DNA of 64,000 nucleotides, taken from NCBI GenBank assembly GCA_019671135.1, contig JAHRHY010000004.1, positions 744,001-808,000 of the forward strand, in the 5' to 3' direction. Of this stretch, positions 46,701 through 59,200 are shown piece after piece. Made by a program: the position numbers and the translations under genes. Every line of letters begins with the position of its first letter. Position 1 is the first letter of the stretch. The notes beneath the pieces were generated by a model. That model was not told the origin of the DNA, made no database searches, and worked only from the letters and a program-made list of their open reading frames with translations. The stretch is from Linnemannia hyalina (taxonomy: Eukaryota; Mortierellomycota; Mortierellomycetes; Mortierellales; Mortierellaceae).

Positions 46701-48204
46701 TCGCTTGCGATTGTTCTTCTCCACTCCACTACGACCATCACGTGTAGATACATTGATAGAGAGTTGGTGGTGGGCGCACATCTCGTACCAAGATGAACAT
46801 TGAACATTCGTACAATGTGTGAGCGGGATAAAAGAAAAAGTGGGTGCAAACACATTTCTTCTCAAAAAGTTATATTGCGTTTCAGACAAAAACGATCGCC
46901 GACGCTGATAATTGAGGATGTGAATGCGGACGCCTTTTTTTGGTGCACAAGCTAAGGAATGGGGGGTAATAGGTGCAGGTACTTTATTGTACCGTACCAC
47001 TTGCTCTTATTAGCATTTTTTCCTCACCGCTTAATTGTACTGTCCCTTTAATCCCTCAGTCGTTTCCTCCACGCCCACTTACATAGCCCTGAATGTTTGT
47101 GGCAAAAGAGATAGAACAAAAAAAGGCTAAAAAAACAGGATAATGGTAGAGTAGTGGCGGATTGTAAAGCGATCGAGCGCAATAATTGGACCTTGCGTTG
47201 ACCTTGGAAATTAATAATTTCAGTGCTTTTGTGCCAATTGTCGTTAGTGTCCTTTCTGTTTATTGTCTGTTGGATCTCAGCCTTCGTCTTTGTTCGTTCT
47301 TTATCCTTCTGTGCTTTTTGAGGTCTAATTAACCGGTCAGTTCGTGCGTTTGCATTTGCGCTTTGCGGGAAGGCAAAAAAAAAGGCAGAGAATGTGTTTT
47401 GTCTCAAGCATTATCAAAATGACAGGGAGTGGAGATGGAAAAGTGATACTGGTGCAAGGCGCCCTTTCACTCCCATTCACATTTAGTTTATCCTTTTGAC
47501 TGACCTCTGGCTCAATGTTTTCCAGCTCCTTGCCACACTAGCCTGCTTCGTATTGTATGTAACAAGACCTCACTCCTTTAAGATAGAAAAACGACTGATT
47601 GTCTGTTTACTTGCAAGCCGTTTTGTTTGTGTGCTCTAATTGAATTCTTTTTTTCTGGGCCAGGCAGATAGGTAAGCAGGGCTGGTGACCTCAATTCCTT
47701 TTCCCCCTGGCTTTGCTTGTCTTCGATATGTGTTCGTTGTTGTTCTCAGCCAGCCCCAAGAGTGTCCTTTGTTTTGTTTGAATTGAGTCGACGGACAAAT
47801 TGCCGTCAAAGTTTAAATGAGAACTGAGGGTCAGATGGCGCGCGCCCACTCTGAGAGGAGAAGTGCTAGTGGTCTAACGGCTTTCTCCCGTTGTGCTGTT
47901 TTGTTGATGTTGCTGACAGGAAACAACCACAGTGTATATGCAGTGCTGTACCAGTTACAATACAAATTTGCGATTCAGTTATACTTTTTCTCGGAAAAGA
48001 ATGCTATCAGAGCAAATAGAGGGTCAGGGCATCCCTCTTTGATCCTCTTGATTCGTCCGAGGGTGCCTACCTCTTTCACTAATTCACTCCCGCTCCACGT
48101 CTTCGAATGCCATAATTTCCGGGTCCTTCTCTCACTTTCCTCTACCCCTTTGTTTTAAGTGATTCATTCATTAGATTACCCTCGGTTTCTACAGCTTCAT
48201 TTAC
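43709..48204. other. 4.5 kb gene-poor region
   Basis: The 3' UTR of the small gene probably ends near AATAAAACTC (44051). After that I see only low-complexity sequence and short random frames: GA runs near 43732 and 44406, and CGTCGT/GTTGTT repeats near 45803-45830. No RNA gene could be recognised by eye. Confidence 0.5.
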
Positions 48205-48211
48205 TATAAAA
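48205..48211 (+). promoter_or_regulatory. TATA box of the LPMO-like gene
   Basis: TATAAAA at 48205-48211, followed by a long C-rich, C/A-rich leader up to the ATG at 48434. This is a classic layout for a strongly transcribed or inducible gene and the clearest TATA element in the window. Confidence 0.6.
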
Positions 48212-48433
48212 GCACCAACCGTTCTCCCCAATTCTCATTTTTTTTTCCTTATCGAACTCTCCCTCCTAGCTATTGCCATAGCAAGCAAACAACAACTCCC
48301 CTCACCCCCCCACCCCTACACTACAACACCACCTACCCTCATCTTCTCTCTCGCCTTACCATCGAGTTAAACCCCCAACTCTTCTACAAACAACTCCACT
48401 TCTACACTCAACCCTATCCACACATTAGCCAAC

Positions 48434-49186
48434 ATGGTTTTCAAGTCCACCTTCTCCATCCTTCTCGTCGCCACCTTGGCCGTCATCTCCAACCTCACCC
48501 CCCAGGCCGAGGCTCACTCTTGGGCCGACTGCATTGACTGGAAGCCCGACGGCAGCTCGAACCAGTGGACTAAGGGCAAGTGCTTGGGTTACGCCCGCCG
48601 CTACCCCACCAAGCCCAAGTTCGCCTCCCTCGATGATGCCGATCCCAACCGCCACTACCAGCAGGCCCACAAGAACGTCAACAGCCAGCCCGCCTGCTCG
48701 GACGGCAAGGTCGGTGAGGAGCCCGGTGCTGACGAGACCCGCCCTGCCAAGATCCCCGATGCCTACTACAAGACCTCAGGCAAGAACTCTGCTTGGGGAA
48801 AGATGACCGTCACTACCGCCGGTGATACCCTTTGCGTCCGCTGGCCCGCCAAGAACCATGCTGGCGATCGTGATGGTGGCCGCGTTCTCATCAACTGGAT
48901 GAAGGATGACTTGAAGAAGAACCACCCCCAGTCTGAGTTGAACAAGTTCCAGATTACCACCCTTGATTACTCTGCTTGTGACAAGGCCCAAAACTCTGAC
49001 GTTCGTCCCTGCGGTGGATGCTTCAAGGTCCCTGCTAAGTCTACTCCCGGCATGTACCTCCTCCAGTGGCGCTGGCGCCTCAACTCCAACGAGTGGTACA
49101 CCTCGTGCGCTGACGTTCAGGTCACCGGTTCAGGATCTTCGGCATCTACTACTTCTGCTGCTGCTCCTCTCCCTACTTGCAAGTAA
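48434..49186 (+). CDS. secreted LPMO-like protein with candidate N-terminal His copper site
   Basis: Intronless, 250 residues. Residues 1-27 are a signal peptide (KSTFSILLVATLAVISNL, cut after PQAEA), leaving His28 as the mature N-terminus (HSWADCIDWK). A second His lies in CVRWPAKNHAGD (His142) and an aromatic in EWYTSCADVQV (Tyr222). Together these fit the histidine brace of lytic polysaccharide monooxygenases: N-terminal His, internal His and axial Tyr. Eight Cys after cleavage (33, 50, 88, 134, 182, 193, 196, 225) suggest four disulfides. The MYLLQWRWRLNSNEW strand resembles the last core strand of several LPMO families. The C-terminus is a Ser/Thr/Ala tail. I cannot assign a CAZy AA family. 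Codons strongly favour C or G at the third position, unlike the surrounding DNA, which implies high expression. Confidence 0.65.
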   Translation: MVFKSTFSILLVATLAVISNLTPQAEAHSWADCIDWKPDGSSNQWTKGKCLGYARRYPTKPKFASLDDADPNRHYQQAHKNVNSQPACSDGKVGEEPGADETRPAKIPDAYYKTSGKNSAWGKMTVTTAGDTLCVRWPAKNHAGDRDGGRVLINWMKDDLKKNHPQSELNKFQITTLDYSACDKAQNSDVRPCGGCFKVPAKSTPGMYLLQWRWRLNSNEWYTSCADVQVTGSGSSASTTSAAAPLPTCK

Positions 49187-49943
49187 ATCCTCTCATTTCC
49201 ACCATCATACCCCCTTCCCCTCTCCTTTCCTTTTTGCTCATTCTCTTCTATCCGCTTTTGTCAACAAAAACCCCTCCTCTCCGCCGTGTAGTGTATATCA
49301 GCTCAGAATGTAGTTAGTTTTCGAAAACAAAAAAAAAGTGTCGAGCAAAGCTTTCGGAAATTGTACAAGTTCTTCACCCCCCCTCTCCTTTCAGTTTTTC
49401 TTCAAAAATAAAAAGTATACCTCCATTTTCACTTATACATCTCTCCTTCTGTATTGGCACTTGTGTGAAGCAATGGCTCTTGTATGTATGTCTCCAATTG
49501 AAAACAGAAAAAGCAGGTACAATTGTGTCTCGACTTGTCTACGATGCAAGCCAAAAAAAAAAAAAAGCGGTTTCATTTTGTACCTCTACTCTCTACATTT
49601 GCATATATGCAGTTTGATTACGATTTGTGTTTTGCTGCTTACTCAACTCTTTCACTTTCATATCCCCTCTCCGCTGGCCTGGTTGACTGTCCAACTGTCT
49701 GTCGTGTGTCAAAGTAATTTACTGTTCCCCTGCGCAGTTTTTTTTTTTTTTAATTCTCTTGCGCCCTCCTCCCTCTTTCTCCGACATCAAATGACGCCAA
49801 AGCGCTTGTGCTGATAGGTGCCGTGTCATAAATTAATCGATGAAACAGGGGTGACACAGGGCAGTGACAGAGGTGTCAATTTCAGGAATGCAAGGGGAAC
49901 TATGTGTTTCCTTGTTCCTGTTCCTGTTCCTGGGGATTCAAAT

Positions 49944-50077
49944 CTTTTCCCTGGGTAGAGATGGAGAAAAGGCAGAAAGGCAGGATAGGTAAGGGGGGGG
50001 AGTGAGATTTCTTATCCCCGGGTAGAGATAGAGAAAAGGCACAAAGGCAGGATAGAGATATATGTAGCGAGATTTCT
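49944..50077. repeat. two tandem copies of a ~67 bp element
   Basis: Copy 1 (49944-50011) and copy 2 (50012-50077) share GGTAGAGAT, GAGAAAAGGCA, AAAGGCAGGATAG and GAGATTTCT in the same order, with a G run differing between them. Confidence 0.85.
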
Positions 50078-51423
50078 GTCAGTGCCAGTTACAAACCACC
50101 CCTCCTTTTTTGCCTTCTTTTTGGTCTCTCTCTCTCTGCCAGACTACCCCTGCTTTCAATGAAATCCACAACTGTTGTCTGTGCCATCATTACTGACATC
50201 GAGTCCCTTTAATGTCTAGGTGTCGTGTGGTGATCAGATGAGGAATCGCCTAGGTGGTGTTGACGAGATGAGTGTTGAATGGCGAGAGGGGGGAGAGATG
50301 AGTAAGCGTAGTAAGCCTTGTAAGTATGGTAAGCGTAGTTAATGGTTTGTTATAATGAGTAGGCTTGTAGTGGTGAGTTGGTGTTAGGTATATTTAGATA
50401 GCCTGGGACCCGCACATAATCGGTCGTGTACGTACACACCACAACCACAAACCACAACTACATGTCCAAAAATCAAAGGGGTACCTGAAGCTCCAACGCC
50501 CTCAATCAACCACAACAACAGAAAGTATCCGCTGACACAGCCCCCGGAGGATCAATGTGACCAAGGCGGATAAAATCAACACAAACACACACACACACAC
50601 TTTTGCTGATGTAGGCAATGTAATGAGGATGACGCTATGTAAATGAGAGCAATGGGCAGAGCCCGTCTGGTGAGTTGTGGTGTAGCGGGGAAAGGGTCAC
50701 TTGGCCACCCTTTCTCATTTCCCTCTCCCCTTCCATGTCCAACAGCCAAATCTAATCTTAGGTTGGTGGAGCATTGATTATCCAAGCCACCCGCACTGGC
50801 GCTTGTCACCTACCCTCGGACTAGTCTAAATGCATAATGGATCCGGATAAATCCTATGCAACATTCAATAATATGACAGTGTTGTACTATGAAGATTCGC
50901 GCGTAGATTCTGGTCAGTCAGCATCACTTTTTTTCCTTCCGTGCGTTGCTTTCATTCTATCTCCTTCTTTTCACGGTCCCCCAAGCAGCAAGAGATCGTA
51001 GGTCGACAAAACAACGTGGCCGCAACGCACGCATGCATCGGGAACACGAATTGGTTTGTGCCTTGGCCGCCTGTTTCTTTTGCCCACTTTGTCGCTCATG
51101 CATAGGAATGGGTCGAGCGGGAATACGGGAAGAAAATGAAAGTGATTGGGAAGAGAGAGATGGAAGAGTGGGAGTGGGATGAGGAAGAGTCTGTCCGCCG
51201 TTATGTTTATTGCTCACCAGAATGAGTTGTTCAATCTAAGAAGAAGGGCACGGAAGGAGAGGACTGACATGGCCACGTTATGTCAATTTACTCTATGACT
51301 GGAATGGACTCGTCCTTGGACGAGAGAGGAAAAGAGGAGGGAGAGGGACCCGTTCCACCGTTCCACAGAAAACAAAACAAGACACATAGATAAATTGACT
51401 TGCATGCTTTGACCAATTTCCCG

Positions 51424-51450
51424 TTTTGTTTGTTTGTTTGTTTGTTTGTT
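51424..51450. repeat. (GTTT)n microsatellite
   Basis: About six GTTT tetranucleotides in noncoding DNA. Confidence 0.9.
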
Positions 51451-54400
51451 GTTATTGCTAGTCTAAAATTGTTGTTGTTGGTAGTTGTAACAAATAAAGT
51501 TTTCCGAGACCATTTTTTTCCGAGACTCTTACTACATACATGGTGCCTGTGGGCATTGAAGGCACCATGTTGATCGATTTCATGGCCAGGGGTACTCCTC
51601 CATCCATCCATGTTTGTGTGTTTTGTGTGTTTATTTGTTTTTGTTTTGTTCGTAAATGTGTGTAGTTTATTAAAGTGCTACATCACGAGGCAACGATCTG
51701 TGTTCGTCCCATTAAAAATGGCGAAAACATACCTCTTGAGATCCGCGGAATTTGCCACACATAGTAGTCCTTGGCAACAAGGCATCAAACAACAAGGGCA
51801 CTCAACGGGATAGGAGGATCTCTTGGAATGCCCTTTCAAGATTGCTACTGGCAAGTAAAAGTGTCCTGTTCTCTATGTCCTTTACAGAGTTGAGATATGG
51901 CATCAGTCTAGTATATACGTCCGTCTATGAATAAGGACTGGATGATACCAGGCCTATTATTGATCGTCACTCGCTCTACCTTTTCTTCTCCAGTACGCAG
52001 TTCCTCAAAGTTGATCATATCCTGTCACCTGTATATCGAGACCGCTTTGGGTGCGGAGAAGTTGGCGAGAGGAAAGGACAGGAGGGTAGGAAGCACCTTA
52101 CCTTCCAAAGCTCACGTGATGAGGACAAGGAGACATGGGTTTGAGCTGGAAAGAAAAAAAGGGCACACCTACGCTCTTGTCTCAACCTCGGTCTATGCCC
52201 TCTGCTTTTTCGCACAGCTTGTGCCACTGAACGAATGGCGACGAGTTCGGTCCACTTGTTTGGTTGACCAGTCTTCCATAGGAAGTCGAGTACTATATCA
52301 CCTTTTCCATCTTGCATCACTTGTCTCTGCTTGAAAAGGAACGATTACACGATGGCCCGCCTTTTACGTGAGTGTGAGTGCTGCCTCATTACCATGATAA
52401 TATTAATTGCCAAGGCTATGATAGAAACGATTAGGATGAAGGTGTGAGAAGAAAATAAGTGAAAGGGTGTCGATTGCAGGTGACAGATCAACATCTCACT
52501 TTTAATTATTCTAAGAGGCGCGTCTGTTATTACTTGTTAGTGATGGTGCCTGGATTTGATAGCTGTGGAGAACGATCTACGATCTGATCCTGATCGTTTG
52601 ATCTTTGCTCAGCACCCTGCGGTTTCAAATGGAAACCCCACCTTCACCTCACTCCGAAGGTTTGAAACCAGACAAACCAGCTTGGCACTCTTTTGCGGCT
52701 GTGCACGGCAGCAGTTCATGAAGGGGTTGCACGAACAAGCAGTTTACGTAGCTACCTAGATAAAAATATACGCTCTTCCCTTCCCGTCATAGAAGCGACT
52801 CATGGGAACTGTGTGGTGTCTCAGTGGCGATCACAGCCCTGAAGGAAAACGCTGTTTTGTCAAGAGTAGGAGTCTGGTTTTTTTTGGCGACGTTTATTGG
52901 ATTACTTTGTCATGTTTATCTGTCTACATGCAGGCAGCGGGCTAGTGATCATAAACGAACGATCGTACTATGCATGTAGGCCTTCCACCGAAAGAAAAAA
53001 TTGGAGATCGCACCCTCTCCCAGCACCATTTTATCTAATGTTTCTCCGCTGTAAGGCGGACTGTCCGAATATTTTCTTTATTCGTATGAAAAACCAAAAG
53101 TAGCTAGGACAGAAAGTGCCTGAGAATTGAGAAGTGAGCGAAGAGAGTTAGAAATGAGCGAGCGAAGGATTGGTAAATCGTAGAAAGAAGACATAGCTTT
53201 TTTTCTTCCGGCAGTGCTCCGGTCCTTTCTCCGACATTTCATTTCTTTATGATGAATGTTTTATTGAGCGTCGTACAAAACCGGTTTTCTGTCAAGGGCG
53301 TGGCTCTTGGCTGATGTGTTGAGTTTTTGATATGGTTCTCTTCCTTGTGGCGTCTGTCGTCTTTTTTTGATCCTCGGCAGATTGGAGTGGAGTAAGGATC
53401 TTTTATGACAGCTAGTTACATATGAAGGGACTCAGTGCTCTTGAATAATCGGGCCGATGAACAGAAAGAAGAATGAAGAAAGAGGCACGCTCCATTTCTT
53501 CCTATGTTGCAATGGTTCGTGGACACGTGGACCAAAGAGGACAGAAGCGCGTGTGTGGGTGCATGTCTTCGTTCCTCGACTGCATGGCGCTCCCGGATCG
53601 GACTTTCATAACCCATTGCATCAAGAGAACAGAGGGTGGACGTAAAAAGAAGAGACACGACATGGTTACATGCGATCGAGTGGGGTTCATTGGGGAGAAG
53701 ACAGGCAGACGAACAGAGAGGGCTCAGTGTTTACTTTAGCGCGCGTTGAACAACTTGGCACCCCGCAAAAATATTGACATCGCCGCTGACTGCATTGACC
53801 TGATCCTCTCGTTTTTCTTTGTGGGACCAGGAATGAGTTGAACACAAGATGGGACGGAGGTGTCCCACGCCTAAGATTTTTGTGTGTCCAAATGGTTACT
53901 GTAAATGGTAGGCAACGAGCGAAAGTTAGCTTTGTCTAGGTCCCAGAGGTTGTTTTGCGTTCATACAGGAAATGATGGATAATCGCCGTTTTGGAGTGAG
54001 ACAAAGTGGCCCTCTCAGTCAATGCACCAATACTTTGTCCGAGAGGGAGCAGAGGCGTCGAACCGTCCCTTGCATATCCCCACATAAAATGGTCGTTTTC
54101 TTTTTCAAATTGGAAGTAGGCTGTCGAGATGTTATTAGAGATCGATCTTTGGGTGAATGGAAGGAAGGAATGATAAGAGGCGCCAATTCCTGCATCAGCC
54201 GTAACTTCAACAAGAAAGCAAGCAGATAGACGGATGATACTTGGAGATACCTTTGCAGTCGTAGGCAAGGTTTTCATGTCACGCTTTTTCCCTCACCCCT
54301 TCACCCACTTTTGATTTTCCCCACACTTTTGATTTTTCTTTTTTTCAGTTTTCGTTTTCGTGGTTGAGTCGTGGACCGGAACATTCCGAGAAATGGATCG

Positions 54401-54456
54401 CGTGGCCTCCGAGGCAATTTTCCTCCGCATTGTCGTCGTGATCCGGCTTTTTTTCA

Positions 54457-54462
<6 letters not shown>

Positions 54463-54488
<26 letters not shown>

Positions 54489-54489
54489 T
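54463..54489. repeat. poly-T run of about 27 bases
   Basis: A clean T homopolymer in noncoding DNA, the same length as the A run at 36488 but on the other strand. Confidence 0.9.
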
Positions 54490-56240
54490 CGTTTTTTCGA
54501 GTGGGGTGAACGAGGGGGGAAGGAAAGGTGTGCGTGTGGTCCGTATTGCCAATTGAGAAAGGAAAATAATGCGGAGAAATCGAGAACCCTCGTTTTTCTC
54601 ACAGCCCGAGGCTATAGGAACGACGGAAAATGATGAAAGATGGGGTAAAGGAGTCATTAGGCTCGCGTAGCTCTGTTCCTCCTCTTTCCGGAGAAGCTTG
54701 CTATTATTCCTCCTTCACTTTTGCTTTACCTTTTCAAAGATGGTGAGGTTAATGAACTAGAGCAAAACAAGCACAAAGCAAGGCAATCGGTTTTCGTACG
54801 ACCATTGATACACCTCCTCACTTTTCTCTTACGGCTGTACCCTCTTCCTTCTTTGAGGAGAAGAGCAGCACCTTAGCGAGATTTCTCTTGATTCCAAATA
54901 AACCGATCATTGAGCGGCGCGCACACTCGCTGTGAAAGCTCAGTTCGCTTGTCAGAGGCAGTAACAAAAAGTAGATCGTGGTAACTCGGAGAGCCAGTAA
55001 CGTAGGGGTTTAGATGAACACGAAAATAAAAACGAGTTTTAGGAAAGAGAATTGACCATAGTCCACAACGGCCCAGAGCACACCGCTTCTCATTTTTACT
55101 CTTTTGGTATGTGTTGAGTAAGTGAGTGAGCTGAGTAAAAGTAGGATGATGATGGACAGACGATTGAATGGGTGTATGAGTTGTAAGTTGAAACTTGGAC
55201 GACTTGTCGCAGTACCAGAGTGGCATCCCTTCAAGAGACATTTGAGTTCAACTCACTGTCAACCCAGTCGACGCTCAAACTCTCTTTTGCAGTTCTCTCA
55301 ACTCCTTAATCATCGTTCTCACCTACAGGGGATGAGAGGGAGAGCCGCTCTCTTTTTGCTCTGACCATCCGAACCTCGATTGAATGGCTGAATGCTCCAT
55401 ATGCGATGTGTGTTTGTGCTTGTGCAGGTTGACAGGGCGACGAGGCAATAGATCTGCTAGACTCTACCTCTTAATCTTCGGGTCCCTTTTCTCCTTCTAT
55501 AACTTCTATAACGTCTTCCTTCTCTTTCTTCTCCTTTTTTGTTCCTGTTCTTTTTTTTTTTTTACTTTTTCTGTTCTCCACCCTCACAGCTCCCTTTTGT
55601 TCATTCGTTTTTTTTTTTGTTGTTTGCTCATTTCATTTGACACCTCATTGTTTTTGCTTTTTCCTTCATTAATATTACAAGTAACCCCTCCTCATCGACG
55701 CCATTACTCTCTCACCAACACACTCGGCAGCGCTCTTCCCTCAGTAGAGTATCCTGCTACCCTTTTACCCTTCTCCACGTTTTATATTTTCCATTCTTTT
55801 TTTATTTTCTCCGCACACCCTTCCAACCTCTCTCAGTACCTACCAGTCTGTACCCTTTCGCCCATTGCTCGCTCAGCATCCTCCTCCAGTCGGATCATAT
55901 TTCAGGCGTAAACTCACTTCAATTCAACCTTACGCCCTCTCTCTCTCGAAAGCCAAATCTTTTGTTGTCCCCTATTCATTAATCCTCAACTCAAAAAACG
56001 TAGACCCAACCTTTCTTAACCAACAACAAGCGCCCATCACCTGGAGACCCTTCTCCAGCCCAACTCTCTTCCATCACCCCGGGACTATCACTATTTACCT
56101 AGATAATCGTAGACCAGATCCTCCTTCTTTTGGTCTCTTTTCTTCTGGTTCAAAGTCGTCCAACCCTCACATACTTGACTCTCTTTCAGTTTTCTTCATC
56201 TGCACAGTTCTTTTTTTTTCTTACCTGATCATATATCAAC

Positions 56241-59200
56241 ATGACATTCTCGGGTCTGCCCAGTCTTCGCGATCCCAAGCACAGTCTCAAAAACTCAAAC
56301 TCGGGGTCGTCGGTATCTTCCTCCCCGAACAGCTCACCCAGTTCATCACCCACCACCGAACCGATTTCTGGTCTACAACAGCAACACCAGCAAGGTGGGC
56401 CTGCTGTCCTGGGTACTGCCGATCATCCTACAGTCAATGTTGCCTCGCCTTCGACAACAACTACGTCAGCGGTGGAGGTCGTGCGACCCGCCGTCACTGG
56501 GAGCAGTAGCGGGGCTGCTATGATATCGGTCGCGGTGGCCAATGTCCCGACGGAGACCACATCCATTCCCACAAGCTTGATCGAGAGGTCGTTCCAGGGG
56601 CTGATTCAGTCGTCCTTTGGACATGTCCTCAACTCTCTCCCTCCTCAGGGGATGGCTGCCTCTCTGAACAGCATGAGCAACCCGAGTACAATGGATCTGC
56701 ACCAGCAGCAGGTCCAATCACCCTCTCCTGTATCGATGCTTCTACCTCCAATGACTGCATCGCCAACGCCCATTGTGACCATGAAGAAGGCTACCCCACA
56801 GAGTCTAAGTCCTGCCCACAGTGCAGCTTACCGCAAGCGGCTGAATGTTAATCAAGGTACAGTACTCTGCAAAAGCAACATGTCCGTTTTGTCTCGTCCC
56901 TTTTGGCAGATACTTGGGAACCCTATTCGTTGCCCTCTGTTATTCCTATGACCCCCCACCCCCGCGTCCTATTCCTACCCGACTGGACGCAGAATAACCT
57001 TTATTTATCATTCCTTGTGTGGATCATCAACGAACAATGAAATGAAAGGAAGGAGACCGACCTATTAGATCTGCAAGAGTACCCTTCACCTATTCATTCG
57101 CTCCTTACTCTCGTCGTCTTCTGCTCGTTCTCTCCTCCTCTTCGTCTTCCGTCATCCACGAATCTCCGACCCATCGTATTAACCGTAGAACATCTTCTGT
57201 CTTATTTGTCGTCTTTTGTCATTGTTGAACGCACTCTCTCTTCTGTACCTTTCCATTGTTCCACTCTGTCTTCCAATTCAACTGCAATCGGCCTGCCCCC
57301 ATACCAGTCTGCGACTGGTGCAGATACAGGAAAATCAGATGCGATCGCGAGTCGCCCTGCAATTCCTGCCAGCACTCAAAGCGAGAATGCATCCGTACCC
57401 CGCCATCTGCCCTCCTCGCCAATCAACTACAAACCCCTACCGAAGACCAAGAACCCATCGTCTCCTCCCCTGCCAGCTCATCAGGAAAGACGAAACGCGT
57501 CCGTGCCGCCAACAAGGACGGCAGATCCCGTCGTGCCTCCAAGTCCTACCGTGGAAGCAGCATCAGCTCCCACCATAGCTCTTCCTACACCTCCCTCTCG
57601 TCCGATAACGACGGCTCTGATGAGGAAGATGAAGATGAGGGCGAAGATGAGCAAAAGTCGACGAGTGGTTCAAGAGTTGGCGAATCGTCTGTCTCGCCTG
57701 TGGTTGGGTCCTTGACCTTGGCTGGCTTGGGCTTCTCCAGTTTGGGTTTGGGCCTTGGTAGCTTTGGTTCTAACCTTGGTCTGGATGCAAGACGTGGGAG
57801 TGATTTCCATATGGCGAGCCCAACCACGTTCGATTCCAGCATGGCCGCCGTCCAAGAGAGTGCCATGCCTCAGCAGATGAGCCTGCAGGATCAAGAACAC
57901 CTCGAGCGTATGCAGCGGATCGAGATGTTGCTCTCCAATGTGATTCCCGGTGCTGCAGAGTTCATCACCGGCGGCTCGCAAGGCTCTTTGCACGTGCAGC
58001 AGCAGCATCACCAACATCTCATGCAACAGCAACAGCAGCAACAGCAGCGTCGGACCTCTGTTGTGAAGAAAAAGGATTTGTCTCTTTTGACCCAAAACCT
58101 CGACCTTCATGAGCAACAGTCCCAGCACGATCGCATTTTGTCCCCTCAAGACCGCTTGGCCAAGATGGCTCTTTCGTCGCCTGCCATCAATACGGCCATG
58201 TCTATGCCTTGGTCCAGCTCTCCCTCTGGCCTGTCTTCCCTCTGCGAGAAGACCGAGTCCACCGAGCCATCTCAGTCGTCCTCTTCATCGTCGTCTTTGC
58301 CATTGATGTCTGGCTCTGACTACATTGAGCGCATGAAGAAAATCGAGATGTTGCTGGGAACCATCCAGGATGTTCCTCTTGCCAAGGCTTTGATCTCTCA
58401 ATCCGAGGGTCAGACTCTCTCCAGTGGATCCTCAAGAAGTAACAGCGTTGATGTCGCTGACAATACAATGTTGTCCAAAAAAGTTTCCAAGGTAAGCAGC
58501 ACCCTCTGTTTGTTAATTTGGTGGCGCGTGTTTCTTATCATGACAGAGATACATTTTGCTAAGGTCCTCCGGCCCTCCCCTTTGCATACCAATCCTTCTC
58601 TCGATCTAATAGAGGAACCTGAAGAAGAAAGGCAGGGGCTATGGTAAAAAGTCAAACTACAACAGCGACGGTACCATCATCAAGCGGCCTCATGTTGCCG
58701 CAGGGTTCGCCGGACAGAAGCCTCCACCCAAACTCCCTCAGGCCATCGCTGAGGCCGCTCAGAAGAAGCAAGCCACCCGCAAGAAGCGTGTCTCTGCTGC
58801 TGCCGCCGCCAAAGCCGCAGCTGCAGCAGCAGTTGCTGCTTCTGCTTCTGCTGACACCACCGCTACTAGATCTGAGACTAACGATGTCTCGTCTCCTCTG
58901 TCGTCGGTCTCGATGCCCATGGGTGGGTCGTCATTGAGCACCGTACAGGGCGCCAATGGGATCAAGATGGACTCGAGGATGATGACCATTTCGACAATGG
59001 CCTCCCTTGATATCCCATCCACCTTTGATAACGAGTCCTCGTCCTCTTCTTCCTTTGCGCACCAACGGCAACAGCAACAACAACAACAACAACAACAACA
59101 ACAACTGAGGATGTTAAACATTCAACAGCATCAACAACACCAGCACCGGTTGCAGATGGCCCAACACCGCAACTCGATCTCGTTCCAATCACAAAGTCAA

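Larger units (their letters stand above)
49187..56240. other. 7 kb gene-poor region and Zn2Cys6 gene upstream region
   Basis: No coding gene supported. Contents seen: a 66-68 bp tandem duplication (49944-50077), AC repeat 50581-50600, GTTT repeat 51424-51450, T run 54463-54489, and a strongly C/T-rich tract from about 55480 to 56230. That tract is probably the promoter and long leader of the Zn2Cys6 gene. Confidence 0.5.
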
